From CAZPZR01 sp964591105 (GTDB lineage: Bacteria > Bacillota > Clostridia > Lachnospirales > Lachnospiraceae): DNA of 33,857 nt. Positions 1 to 9,681 of this stretch are shown here, in pieces. The stretch lies in contig CAZPZR010000015.1 of the NCBI GenBank assembly GCA_964591105.1, forward strand, positions 1-33,857, in the 5' to 3' direction. The notes beneath the pieces are model-generated. The model had not been told where the DNA came from and did no database searches. It worked only from the letters and a program-made list of their open reading frames with translations. Both the position numbers and the translations under genes were made by a program. Positions within the stretch are counted from its first letter, which is position 1; every line of letters starts with the position of its first letter.

Positions 1-48
1 GTATATACTATAATTGATGCAAAATCAAGAAAAAAATGAGAAAAGCAT

Positions 49-85
49 ATTTATGCATAAAACAATCATTTTTCATTGCATAAAT
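49..85. repeat. Inverted repeat overlapping the -35 box
   Basis: ATTTATGCA at 49-57 is the exact reverse complement of TGCATAAAT at 77-85. Further ATGCAT-like half sites lie around 45-60 and 84-91. The right arm covers the -35 hexamer of the downstream promoter, as expected for an operator or a small hairpin. No regulator in the window can be tied to it, and in AT-rich DNA chance remains possible. Confidence 0.4.
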
Positions 86-104
86 GCATATTTAATGATA
101 AAAT
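76..104 (+). promoter_or_regulatory. Promoter of the ATP-grasp/esterase/PPTase operon
   Basis: A sigma-A-type promoter is visible: -35 TTGCAT at 76-81, a 17-base spacer and -10 TAAAAT at 99-104, 36 bases before the first ATG. The -35 lies inside an inverted repeat (49-57 with 77-85), so this promoter could be controlled by a DNA-binding protein. Confidence 0.6.
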
Positions 105-140
105 ATACAAATATTCTATTTATTGAGGGAGGAGCTAAGT

Positions 141-1328
141 ATGAATTTTGTATTTTTATCTCCAAATTTTCCAAAAACATATTATAATTTTACGAAGTGT
201 TTGAGAAACAACGGCGTAACAACACTGGGAATTGGCGATGAACCATATGATCAACTGAGTCAGGAGTTGAAGGATTCCCTAGTGGAATATTATAAAGTAA
301 ATAATCTGGAAGATTATGATGAAGTGTATCGTGCATTTGCTTTCTTTTCTTTTAAATATGGAAAGATTGACTGGCTGGAAAGTAATAATGAGTATTGGTT
401 GTTGCGAGATGCACAGCTGCGAACAGATTTCAACATTACGACTGGCTTGAGAAATGACAATATTTCTGGTATTAAGTACAAAAGTAAAATGAAGGCATTC
501 TACGAGAAGGCTGGTGTGAAGACAGCTAGATATCACCTGGTAACGACTGTAGAGGAAGGCTTGAAATTCGTAGAAGAAGTTGGATATCCAGTAATTGTAA
601 AACCGGACAATGGTGTGGGAGCAGCGGCTACTTACAAGTTGAATAACGAAGAAGAATTGAGAGAATTCTATTATTTCTACCCATCTGTACAGTACATTAT
701 GGAAGAATTTATTAATGGAACGATTGTTTCTTACGATGGAATCTGTGATTCAAACCGTGATATTATATTTGAGACAAGTCACTATTTTGGTGATCCTGTT
801 ATGGACGTTGTAAATGATCATTTGGATCTGTGGTACTATTCAAGAAAAGAAATTCCAGAAGATTTGAAAGATGCAGGTCGAAGAACGATTAAGGCATTTG
901 AAAGTGAATCACGTTTCTTCCATTGTGAATTCTTTGTGTTGAATGAAGATAAAGAAGGACTTGGAAAGAAAGGAGAAATCTTCGGACTAGAAGTTAATAT
1001 GAGACCACCAGGAGGATATACTCCTGATATGATGAACTATGCAAATGATATTGATGTTTATCAAATTTGGGCAAATATGGTATGCTATGACCAAGGATAT
1101 TTTGATCCAAATCAGAGACCTTACTCCTGTGTATATGCATCCAGAAGACGTGGTGCAGAATATTTACACACAAAGGAAGATATTTTCGAACGATATGGAC
1201 AAAATATTATCACGTATGAAGAGATGCCGGAAGTGCTGGCCGGAGCCATGGGGGATTTTGCGTATACTGCAAGATTTACAACGGAAGAGGAAGTGCTTCG
1301 CTTCGTAGATTACGTATTAAAAAAATAA
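141..1328 (+). CDS. ATP-grasp carboxylate-amine ligase family protein
   Basis: This 395-residue protein has the ATP-grasp fold. The pre-ATP-grasp part occupies about residues 1-110. The ATP-binding Lys lies in YPVIVKPDNGVGAAA (K154), a hinge-like MEEFINGTIVSYDG segment follows at about 188-200, and the Mg-binding Glu/Asn are in FGLEVNMRPPGG. Family members join a carboxylate to an amine or thiol through an acyl-phosphate; the substrate here cannot be read from sequence. I chose ATG 141, which has GGGAGGAG six bases upstream, over an in-frame TTG at 123 that would overlap that ribosome site. The gene leads an operon with an esterase (15-base gap) and a phosphopantetheinyl transferase, a context suggesting a small acylated or peptide-like product. 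That role is inference. Confidence 0.8.
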   Translation: MNFVFLSPNFPKTYYNFTKCLRNNGVTTLGIGDEPYDQLSQELKDSLVEYYKVNNLEDYDEVYRAFAFFSFKYGKIDWLESNNEYWLLRDAQLRTDFNITTGLRNDNISGIKYKSKMKAFYEKAGVKTARYHLVTTVEEGLKFVEEVGYPVIVKPDNGVGAAATYKLNNEEELREFYYFYPSVQYIMEEFINGTIVSYDGICDSNRDIIFETSHYFGDPVMDVVNDHLDLWYYSRKEIPEDLKDAGRRTIKAFESESRFFHCEFFVLNEDKEGLGKKGEIFGLEVNMRPPGGYTPDMMNYANDIDVYQIWANMVCYDQGYFDPNQRPYSCVYASRRRGAEYLHTKEDIFERYGQNIITYEEMPEVLAGAMGDFAYTARFTTEEEVLRFVDYVLKK

Positions 1329-1343
1329 GGAAGGTGTAGAAAG

Positions 1344-2105
1344 ATGTATACACAGTATTATAAAGAATATTCCCATAATCTTGGACGAGATATGGAATTT
1401 AAAGTTTATGGACATGCAGGGATTCCATTTGTGGTATTCCCATGTCAGGATGGTAAGTTTTATGATTTTGAAGACCGCGGAATGGTAGATACAGTTGCTG
1501 GACACATTGAAAATGGATTGATTCAGCTTTATTGTATCGGCTGTGTGGATGAAGAAACATGGAGTGCCAAATATGGAGATCACCATGGAAGAATCATGTG
1601 GCATCAGCAGTATGAAAAGTATGTGTGTGAAGAATTCCTTCCACGCCTGCATGAAATTCATGGAATTACTGACCCAACAGATTATCATGGAAGAGTTATG
1701 CTGACAGGAGCAAGCATGGGAGGTTACCACTGTGTGAACTTTTATTTGAGAAATCCAGATCTCTTTGGTGGATGCTTGTCACTGAGCGGATTGTTCCATG
1801 CATCTTATTTCTTTGAAAATTATAGCGATATGGATGTGTATTTCAATTCGCCAACAGATTACATGCGCAATATGCCATGGGATCATCCATATGTAAATGA
1901 GTATCGCGACGGAAAAATTGTAATCTGCTGCGGACAGGGTGCTTGGGAAGATGAGGCAAAGGTAGATGCCCGAATTATGAAAGAGCAGTTTGATCGTCTG
2001 GGTGTACCTGCATGGATTGACTTGTGGGGTGAAGATGTGAATCATGACTGGCCATGGTGGAGAGTTCAGTTCCCATATCACATCGATAAATTATTAGGAT
2101 ATTAG
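1344..2105 (+). CDS. Esterase-fold serine hydrolase
   Basis: This 253-residue alpha/beta hydrolase belongs to the putative esterase (esterase D/PF00756-like) group. The nucleophile elbow is GASMGG (S124), and a likely catalytic His is H234 in VNHDWPWW near the C terminus. No signal peptide is seen, so it is cytoplasmic. It is the middle gene of the operon, with GGAAGG upstream of ATG 1344. Its TAG stop abuts the next gene, so the two are probably translationally coupled. Family members cleave acyl esters or thioesters. Next to a phosphopantetheinyl transferase, thioester or ester release is one reasonable idea, but nothing in the sequence sets the substrate. Confidence 0.8.
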   Translation: MYTQYYKEYSHNLGRDMEFKVYGHAGIPFVVFPCQDGKFYDFEDRGMVDTVAGHIENGLIQLYCIGCVDEETWSAKYGDHHGRIMWHQQYEKYVCEEFLPRLHEIHGITDPTDYHGRVMLTGASMGGYHCVNFYLRNPDLFGGCLSLSGLFHASYFFENYSDMDVYFNSPTDYMRNMPWDHPYVNEYRDGKIVICCGQGAWEDEAKVDARIMKEQFDRLGVPAWIDLWGEDVNHDWPWWRVQFPYHIDKLLGY

Positions 2106-2107
2106 TG

Positions 2108-2755
2108 ATGATTCAAGTGTATTTGGCAGAGACCGAACATCTGCAGGATCCAAAAGAATATCCACACTTGTTAGATATCTTTCCTGAAGCCAGGCGTAAA
2201 AAGATATTGGCATATGCCAGAAGAGAAAGTAGGATTCAAAGTTATGGAGCCAGCTTGCTACTTTACCGAGTTTTACAAGAACATGGGAAAACGATGGAAA
2301 ATATTTTCTACGGAGAACATGGGAAGCCACTGATTGACGGGTTATTTTTCAATGTGTCACATTCGGGAGAGCGAGTGATGTGTGTAGTGTCATCGGAAGC
2401 AGTCGGATGTGATATTGAAAAAATCAAAGAAGGAGAGAATCTGGAACAGCGACTGGAGAAGGTTGCGAAACGATTCTTCTCGGAACATGAAGTGCGAAAG
2501 CTAGAGCATGCATCGGAAAATGAGCGAAAGACAGCGTTTTATCAGATATGGACAATGAAAGAAAGCTATGTCAAGATGACAGGAGAGGGCTTGACCATTC
2601 CGTTGGATTGCATAGAATTTGACTTGGACACTGGAAATGTGTATCGTGATGGAAAACGATGCCAGTGCGTTGTGAATGTGTGGGAGTCGGATGGATACTG
2701 GATGAGCGTCTGCGGAAGAGAAGCACTTGTGGAAGTTAGAAAAATTGAAGAATAG
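2108..2755 (+). CDS. Sfp-type 4'-phosphopantetheinyl transferase
   Basis: This protein of about 215 residues moves the phosphopantetheine arm of CoA onto a serine of a carrier protein. Visible family motifs are NVSHSG (about 82-87), VGCDIEKI with metal ligands D102 and E104, and IWTMKESYVKMTGEG (W148 to G161), which holds the third acidic ligand E152. Its length fits the Sfp/AcpT-like group rather than the short AcpS type. GTG 2105 and ATG 2108 are both possible starts. I prefer the ATG, eight bases after AGGA; the GTG would overlap the previous stop. No carrier protein or NRPS/PKS module lies in the window, so the partner is encoded elsewhere. A rho-independent terminator follows. Confidence 0.88.
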   Translation: MIQVYLAETEHLQDPKEYPHLLDIFPEARRKKILAYARRESRIQSYGASLLLYRVLQEHGKTMENIFYGEHGKPLIDGLFFNVSHSGERVMCVVSSEAVGCDIEKIKEGENLEQRLEKVAKRFFSEHEVRKLEHASENERKTAFYQIWTMKESYVKMTGEGLTIPLDCIEFDLDTGNVYRDGKRCQCVVNVWESDGYWMSVCGREALVEVRKIEE

Positions 2756-2763
2756 ACAGAATA

Positions 2764-2795
2764 TTAAGGGACGCAGATTATACTGTGTCCCTTAA
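2764..2795 (+). terminator. Terminator-like hairpin after the PPTase gene
   Basis: A 13-bp stem, with one G-U pair, is formed by TTAAGGGACGCAG (2764-2776) and CTGTGTCCCTTAA (2783-2795) around a six-base loop. The following GCTTTG is a poor U tract, so termination may be partial. Its position right after the last gene of the operon supports the call. Confidence 0.6.
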
Positions 2796-2864
2796 GCTTT
2801 GTGAAATTGATAATATTCTTTTAAAAAGCACAATTTATATAATAAATGTTAGACTGAAAAGCAC

Positions 2865-2893
2865 TTGGATATTAAAAAGAAAAGTGGTATGAT
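2865..2893 (+). promoter_or_regulatory. Promoter of the giant surface protein gene
   Basis: TTGGAT at 2865-2870, a 17-base spacer and TATGAT at 2888-2893 form a plausible sigma-A promoter. It leaves a leader of about 70 bases before the ribosome site GGGAGGG (from about 2957) and ATG 2970. Confidence 0.5.
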
Positions 2894-2969
2894 ATTAATG
2901 GTATATATTAAGCAATTGCCAAATAAACAAAAATATTAACCAATCTTAAAAAATATGGGAGGGTGAAAT

Positions 2970-4040
2970 ATGAAAAAGAATGTAGTCAAGCGTGTGGCGG
3001 CTTGGGTATTGATTGTCCTTATGGTATTCTCGGACGGATCTTTACAGACGTTGGCCGCTGCGGGTGATGAGCATGTGCATGCGGAGGAAACTGCGGATGA
3101 AGTAACTGCAACCGCGGATGATGAGCAGGCAGATGCAAAGGAAAATACTGATTTGCAAGTATTTCAAAAGGATATGGAAAAAATCCTGAAAAAATATCTT
3201 GGAAAAACGGTCATGTCTGAAAAAGCAGTTCAGGAAGTTATCTTGGATATGGACGAAGATACTTTTCATGAAGCAGAAAAGGACATTGAAGCATTCGAAA
3301 AAGAAGATTACTCTGTGTCTGAAAAAGAAAAGAGTTCTTTGGGAGATAGCTACAAGACCTACAAGTATTTTAGCAACAATGTAAAAGAATATTATGGAGT
3401 AGAAGCTGTAGCAGAAGATGCAGGTACTTTCACGCCAGTGGAGGGAATGTCTGTCAAGGTGACAAATGAAGGTGCGCTTGGTGCTGGTCAAGTAACTGCA
3501 ACATCTGCAGATGGAAGTTTGAATGTTACAGCTACAACAAGTACAAGTTTTTTGGCTTCTCAAGCAAGTGCGAAGCTTGTGTTTACCAATACAAGTGGTG
3601 TAAAGGCAACAATTTCCTTCGATTGGGAAAGTGCGAATGGAATAGCAAGCTTGCAGATAGATGGGACATCTACAAGTGAGACATCTGGAAGTTACACGAA
3701 AGAACTTGCAGCAGGTGGAACTCTTAATATTACATTCAAATCTCCATCTGGAAAAGGGAATGCAGGATCTTTGGCAATTAAGAATATTCAATTGGTAGGA
3801 GCAACTGCAAATACAACCTTTACATATGATGAAGGAATGGGAACAGTTACATTTGCAGATGAAGTGTTGGCAAGTGGATCAACAAAGGAGATTCCATCTT
3901 CGGGAGTCAGACTGGTTGCAACACCAAAGGAAGGGTATTCTTTCCTTGGATGGAGAAAAAAGAGTGATTCTAATTTGTTGTCAACAAATGCTAACTACAA
4001 ATTGATGGCAACAGAAGAGATGGAAGGAGAAACCATCTAA
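2970..4040 (+). CDS. Giant surface protein, N-terminal part ending at an in-frame stop
   Basis: These 356 codons open with a signal peptide: a basic MKKNVVKR start, a hydrophobic stretch and a cleavage region near LAAAG at about residues 29-32. A charged, helix-prone stretch follows (about 50-135), then a beta-rich domain (about 145-275) and a module resembling InlB-B/Listeria-Bacteroides repeats with GYSFLGWRKK. The reading frame stops at TAA 4038-4040. The same frame continues at once with AVFYKTKGGDAHFF, the expected end of that module. The stop is therefore a nonsense change (one base from AAA, GAA, CAA and others) or a base-calling error in a gene that runs to 15279, not a natural C terminus. 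If real, only this secreted stub is made, unless there is readthrough. Confidence 0.75.
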   Translation: MKKNVVKRVAAWVLIVLMVFSDGSLQTLAAAGDEHVHAEETADEVTATADDEQADAKENTDLQVFQKDMEKILKKYLGKTVMSEKAVQEVILDMDEDTFHEAEKDIEAFEKEDYSVSEKEKSSLGDSYKTYKYFSNNVKEYYGVEAVAEDAGTFTPVEGMSVKVTNEGALGAGQVTATSADGSLNVTATTSTSFLASQASAKLVFTNTSGVKATISFDWESANGIASLQIDGTSTSETSGSYTKELAAGGTLNITFKSPSGKGNAGSLAIKNIQLVGATANTTFTYDEGMGTVTFADEVLASGSTKEIPSSGVRLVATPKEGYSFLGWRKKSDSNLLSTNANYKLMATEEMEGETI

Positions 4041-4097
4041 GCTGTTTTCTATAAAACAAAAGGCGGAGATGCACATTTCTTCGTAACTAAAAACTAT

Positions 4098-7000
4098 TTG
4101 TTCGACAACTTAAACGAAGCTATTGACAGTGCAAATGGTGGAAGCGATAAGACAATTACTTTGGCAAATGATGGGATTTTGCCAAAAGGAGATTATACGA
4201 TTCCTTCAGGAGTAACTTTACTTATTCCATTCGATGATGCGAATACATTATACACAACAACTCCTGGAACAACGAATGGAAACAATGATGAGTCATGGAT
4301 TCAGCCAACTGCATATCGCACATTGACAATGGAGAAAGGTGCGAATTTAACAGTTGATGGGGCATTGAGCTTATCTGGTAAGATTTATGCGGCACACAGT
4401 CCAACATATGGTGCAGGTTCTCCGACAGGTCCAAGCAGTTTTGTAAACATGGAATCTGGCAGTAGCATCACGATTAACAATGGTGCGAAGTTATATGCAT
4501 GGGGATATATTATTGGTAAGGGACATGTGACTGCAAAGAGTGGAGCTACTGTATACGAATGTTTCCAGATCAATGACTGGAGAGGTGGTACAGATACTAC
4601 TTCTATTAAAAACAAAGTATTCCCATTGTCACAGTATTATGTACAGAATATTGAAGTTCCATTGACGATTGAACATGGTGCAGTGGAGAATGCGTATTCA
4701 GCCGTACACGTAAAATTGCTGGGTGCACAGGGAACAACAGTCACATTCTTTGGAACAAGTGATGCGATGTTCCAGCTGGAATCTGGTTCCATTACGAAAA
4801 AGTATGATGGTGCTACAGACCGCTTGGTAGTGTCTGTAGACGGAAGTATGAACATTTCACCAATGAAGATGAAAGTACCGGGAACAACATCCAGCATTAA
4901 TTCGGCAGATTACAATTTGGCAATCAATAGTAATATCACCGTACAGGTGAATGGTGGTAGTCAGGTGAATATCAGTCAGGATATTGCAATGCTTCCGGGC
5001 TCTGAGATTTTAATTGAAAAAGATGCAACAGTAAAAGTAGCTGCTGGTACTGAAATCTATATTTATGATAAAGAACAGTGGGGCGGATATGCTGGAACTG
5101 GAAACAAAAAATTGATTCCGATTAATTATGCACCTGGAAAGACACACACTCGTACAGAAGCAGACTTAGTGGATGCTGAGATTCGTGTGGATGGTACAGT
5201 AGATGCATCAGAAGGAACGGTATATACGACTTCTGGTGGAGCAAACATTTACAGTAATGGTGGCGGAACAGTAGTATTAGGAACACCAGGTACTGACACA
5301 ATTACTTATCAGTATGTTTATGAAGGTAATTATGTTGAAATTCCAATTACATCTGTACAACTGAAATATGAAAAAGATGGAAAAGAGATGTATTTGAATA
5401 CATCTGAGAAAGGTGCAGGTACATACTATTATAAGGATGGTATCTGGCATACTCCTGGATGTAATGGGGCAGAGATTACAGAAATTGTAAAAGAAGCAAC
5501 TTGTACAGAAAAAGGTGAAAAACTGGTCGGCTGTGCATGTCAGGAAAAGAAAACAGCAGAGATTGCACCACTTGGACACAAGGAAACGACAGTAAAAGCT
5601 AAAGAAGCAACCTGTACAGAGGGCGGACTTACAGAAGGTAAAAAATGTTCAAGATGTGATGTGATATTTGAAGAACAAAAGCCAACAGAAGCACTGGGAC
5701 ATGCATATGAAGAGTTTTCTGTAAAAGAAGCAACTTGTGAAGTAGATGGAGAAAAAACTTTTCAGTGTTCACGTTGTAAAGATATTAAAACAGAAGTATT
5801 AGAAGCAACTGGACATCAAGCTGGAAAAGAGTCTATAGAAAATATTACACCAGCAACATGTAAAGCAGAAGGTAAGCATGACGTAGTTGTTCGCTGTGAG
5901 GTGTGTGAGGAAGTTATTTCTTCTGAAACAATTACTTTACCGATGAAAGAACATAATCAGGAACGTGTTATAGAAGGTTATGAACCAACTTGTACAACAA
6001 CTGGACTGACAACGGGATATCGTTGTTCTATGTGTAATGAATTACAGGTGGCTCAGGAAGAAATTTCAGCCAAAGGACACAGTGAAGTTACAGATAAAGC
6101 GGTAGAACCAACTTGTACAGAAACAGGACTTACAGAAGGAACGCATTGCTCTGTATGTAATGTGATAATTGTGGCACAGAAAAAACTTGGTGCAAGTGGA
6201 CATCAGAATGCTTCACCTGTAAAAGAAAATGAAAAGGTTGCAACTTGTACGCAAGACGGTTCTTATGATTTGGTAGTGTATTGCACTGTATGTCATGAAG
6301 AACAATCAAGAACAACAACGGAACAATTAGCACTGGGACACAAAAAAGAAGAAGAACCAGTGATTGAAAACCAAAAAGAAGCAACCTGTTACGAAAAAGG
6401 AAGCTATGATGAAGTGTATTATTGCTCTGTGTGCGAAGAAGAAGCATCAAGAGAACATAAAACAACTGAGATGCTTGCACATACACCAGGTGAAGCAAAA
6501 ATAGAAAATATTGTGCTTCCAACATGTAATGCAGAGGGAAGCTATGATGAAGTCGTATATTGTACGGTGGAAGAATGTAAGGCGGAAATTTCCCGAAAGA
6601 AAATTGCGACAGCAAAATTGAGTCACAATATTGTAACAGACGAAGCTATCGAGGCGACTTGTACAGAGCCAGGACTTACAGAAGGAAGTCACTGTTCATT
6701 GTGTAATAAAGTATTTGTAGAACAAACGGAAACAACAGCGTTAGGACATGAGGAAGTTACAGATAAAGCAGTAGCAGCAACTTGTACAGAAATAGGCCTT
6801 ACAGAAGGAAAACACTGCGAAAGATGTGAGAAAATCCTGGTGGCTCAGGAAGAAGTGAAAGCACTGGATCATAAAGCGGGAGCAGAAGCAACTTGTACAT
6901 CATCACAGACCTGTGAAAGATGTGGAGTAGAATTACAGCCAATGCTGCCACATACAGAAGCTGAACTTCCAGCAGTAGCACCAACCTGTACAGAAAAAGG

Positions 7001-9681
7001 GTTAGAAGCGGGAACAGAATGTTCTGTGTGTCATAAGGTACTGAAAGCACAGAAAGAAATCGAAGCAACTGGCCATGAATGGGATGATGGAGAGATAACA
7101 GTACAGCCAACTTGTACGGGTACTGGAGTAAAAACGTATCAATGTACAAATTCTGGATGTAAAGAAACAAAAACAGAAATTGTAAATGCAGCAGGTCATA
7201 AGACGGAAACAGATGCAGCAGTAGCGCCAACCTGTACACAAGATGGTAAAACAGAAGGTTCTCACTGTTCTGTATGTAAAATCACATTGGTGAAACAAAA
7301 TGCAGTAGATGCACTGGGTCACGAAGGAGGAGAACCAACAGAAGAAAATCGCGTAGAGCCAACTTGTACAGAAGAAGGTCACTATGAAGAAGTAGTTTAC
7401 TGCAGAAGAGAAAACTGTACGGAAGAACTTTCACGTAAGACGGTAACACTTGAAGCGTTGCAGCATCAGCCAGGAGAACCAACAGAAGAAAGTCGCGTGG
7501 AGCCAACTTGTACAGAAAAGGGAAGTTATGAGGAAGTGATCTACTGTACAAGAGAAGGTTGTGAAACGGAATTATCTCGTACAACAAAAGAACTGGATAT
7601 GGTTGAACATACACCAGGAGCAGAAGCAACTTGTACGGATGATCAGATTTGTACAGTGTGCAAAACAGTTCTGACAGGCAAACTTGGACATGATTACGAA
7701 GAGGAAATCCAAAAAGCGGCATCATGTGAAGAAGCAGGATTGGCAAAATATACATGTAGTCGATGCGAAGACAGCTACGAAAAGGAACTCGAAGCGACTG
7801 GACATCTTTGGCTGACAGGAGGAGGAAAAGAGCCGACTTGTACAGAACCTGGATTTGCATCCATTAAGGTATGTTACTATTGTCGTACAGAAGCATCCGG
7901 TGGTGAAATTCCAGCGAAGGGTCATAGCCATGAAAGCAGAGTGACTAAGGAAGCGACATGTGCGGAAGAAGGAATTCGAACATATACTTGTGTAAGATGT
8001 GATGATTCTTATACAAAACCAATCGAAAAAATAGCTCATACAGAAGAAATCATAAACGGAAAAGCAGCAACCTGTACCAACGATGGACTTACGGATGGAA
8101 AGATTTGTAAGGTATGTAAGACGGTTCTTGTAGAACAAGAAAAGATTGGTGCTTTGGGACATAATGTAGTTGCCGAAGACGATAAAGTGGCGACCTGTAC
8201 GGAAGATGGTTATGTAGGAGCAAAAACATGTTCTATATGTGAAGAAACTTTGGAAGCAAGAAAAGTAATAAAAGCATCAGGACATCAAGAAGAAACATTA
8301 AAAGCAGTAGAAGCAACCTGTACGAAGACAGGACTTACAGAAGGTAAGAAATGTTCTGCATGTAGTACAATCCTTGAAGAACAGCGTGTAATCGATAAGA
8401 TTCCACATCCATGGAATGAAGGAGAAATTACGTTAAATCCAACATGTACAGGAACAGGCGTATTACTGAAAACATGTGAGGCTTGTGGCGAGACAACAAC
8501 AGAAGAAATTAAAGCATCAGGACATCAAGAAAAAAAATTAGAAGCCGTAGAAGCAACCTGTACGAAGACAGGACTTACAGAAGGTAAGAAATGTTCTGTA
8601 TGTGGAGTGACAACTGTAGCACAAGAAGTTGTGAAAGCAAAAGGTCATACACCAAGCGAAAAAATTCAGATTGAAAATAGAAAAGATGCCACATGTACGA
8701 CAGAAGGTTCTTATGAGGAAGTAGTATATTGTATGGTAGAAGGATGCCATGCAGAAATCAGTCGTACCAAACATACACTTGATGTACTTAACCATACGAT
8801 TGTTACGGATGAAGCAGTAAAAGCAACTTGTACAGAGCCAGGACTTACAGAAGGAAGTCACTGTTCTGCATGTAATACTGTGTTTGTAGCACAGAAAAAA
8901 ATAGAAGCGAGCGGTCATACAATCGTTACAGACACAGCCGTAGCAGCAACCTGTACAGAGCCAGGACTTACAGAAGGAAAACATTGTTCCGTATGTAGTA
9001 CTGTGTTATTACCTCAAGTAAAACTTGATGCGAACGGACATACAAGTGTTACAGATGGAGCGGTAGAGGCAACTTGTGAAGAAACAGGATTAACGGAAGG
9101 AAGCCATTGTTCCGTATGTAATGAAGTTCTGAAAGCACAAGAAGTTGTAAAAGCAAAAGGTCATACAGAAGTTGTAGACAAAGCAGTGAAGGCAACTTGC
9201 GAAGAAACAGGATTAACAGAAGGAAGTCATTGTTCCGTATGTAAAGTAGTTCTGAAGGCACAAGAAGTTGTAAAAGCAAAAGGCCACACAGCGGTTGTAG
9301 ATGAAGCAGTAGAAGCAACTTGTGAGACACCAGGACGTGGAGCAGGAAGTCACTGTTCTGTATGTAACAAGGTATTGATTGTGCAGGAAAAGATTCCAGC
9401 GAAAGGTCATACAACTGTTGTAGATGAAGCAGTAGAAGCAACTTGTGAAACACCAGGATTAACAGCAGGAAGTCACTGTTCTGTATGTAAAAAAATATTA
9501 GTAGATCAGAAAGAAATTGATGCAAAAGGTCATACAGAAGTAACAGTTCGCGGAAAAGCAGCAACTTGTACAGAGCCAGGACTTACAGAAGGTGTGAAAT
9601 GTTCTGTATGTAATACTGTATTAGTGGCACAGGAAGAAATAAAAGCCAAAGGTCATACAGAAGTTGCAGACGAAGCAGTGG
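4098..9681 (+). CDS. Giant surface protein, middle part (beta-helix-like region and Cys repeats)
   Basis: This is the same frame as the N-terminal part; it is open from 4041, and 4098 is only the first possible (TTG) start, with no ribosome site. From about 4100 to 5400 it has short Gly/Thr/Asn-rich repeats (for example SITINNGAKLYAWG, HVTAKSGATVYE) like right-handed beta-helix surface proteins. From about 5490 it becomes an array of 41-residue units built on C-x10-C-x2-C-x14-H, with the consensus ATCTEPGLTEGSHCSVC. Earlier units vary in length and sequence; later ones are nearly identical. It runs into the N gap at 9682, where only the first base of the next codon is known. Function is unknown. 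An extracellular stalk or metal-binding surface is inference. It would not be translated if the stop at 4038 is real. Confidence 0.75.

Noticed and set aside
2848..2863. Possible fourth copy of the peptide operator (TTAGACTGAAAAG) upstream of the giant gene
   Set aside because: Several mismatches, no symmetry and a different place relative to the promoter; likely chance.
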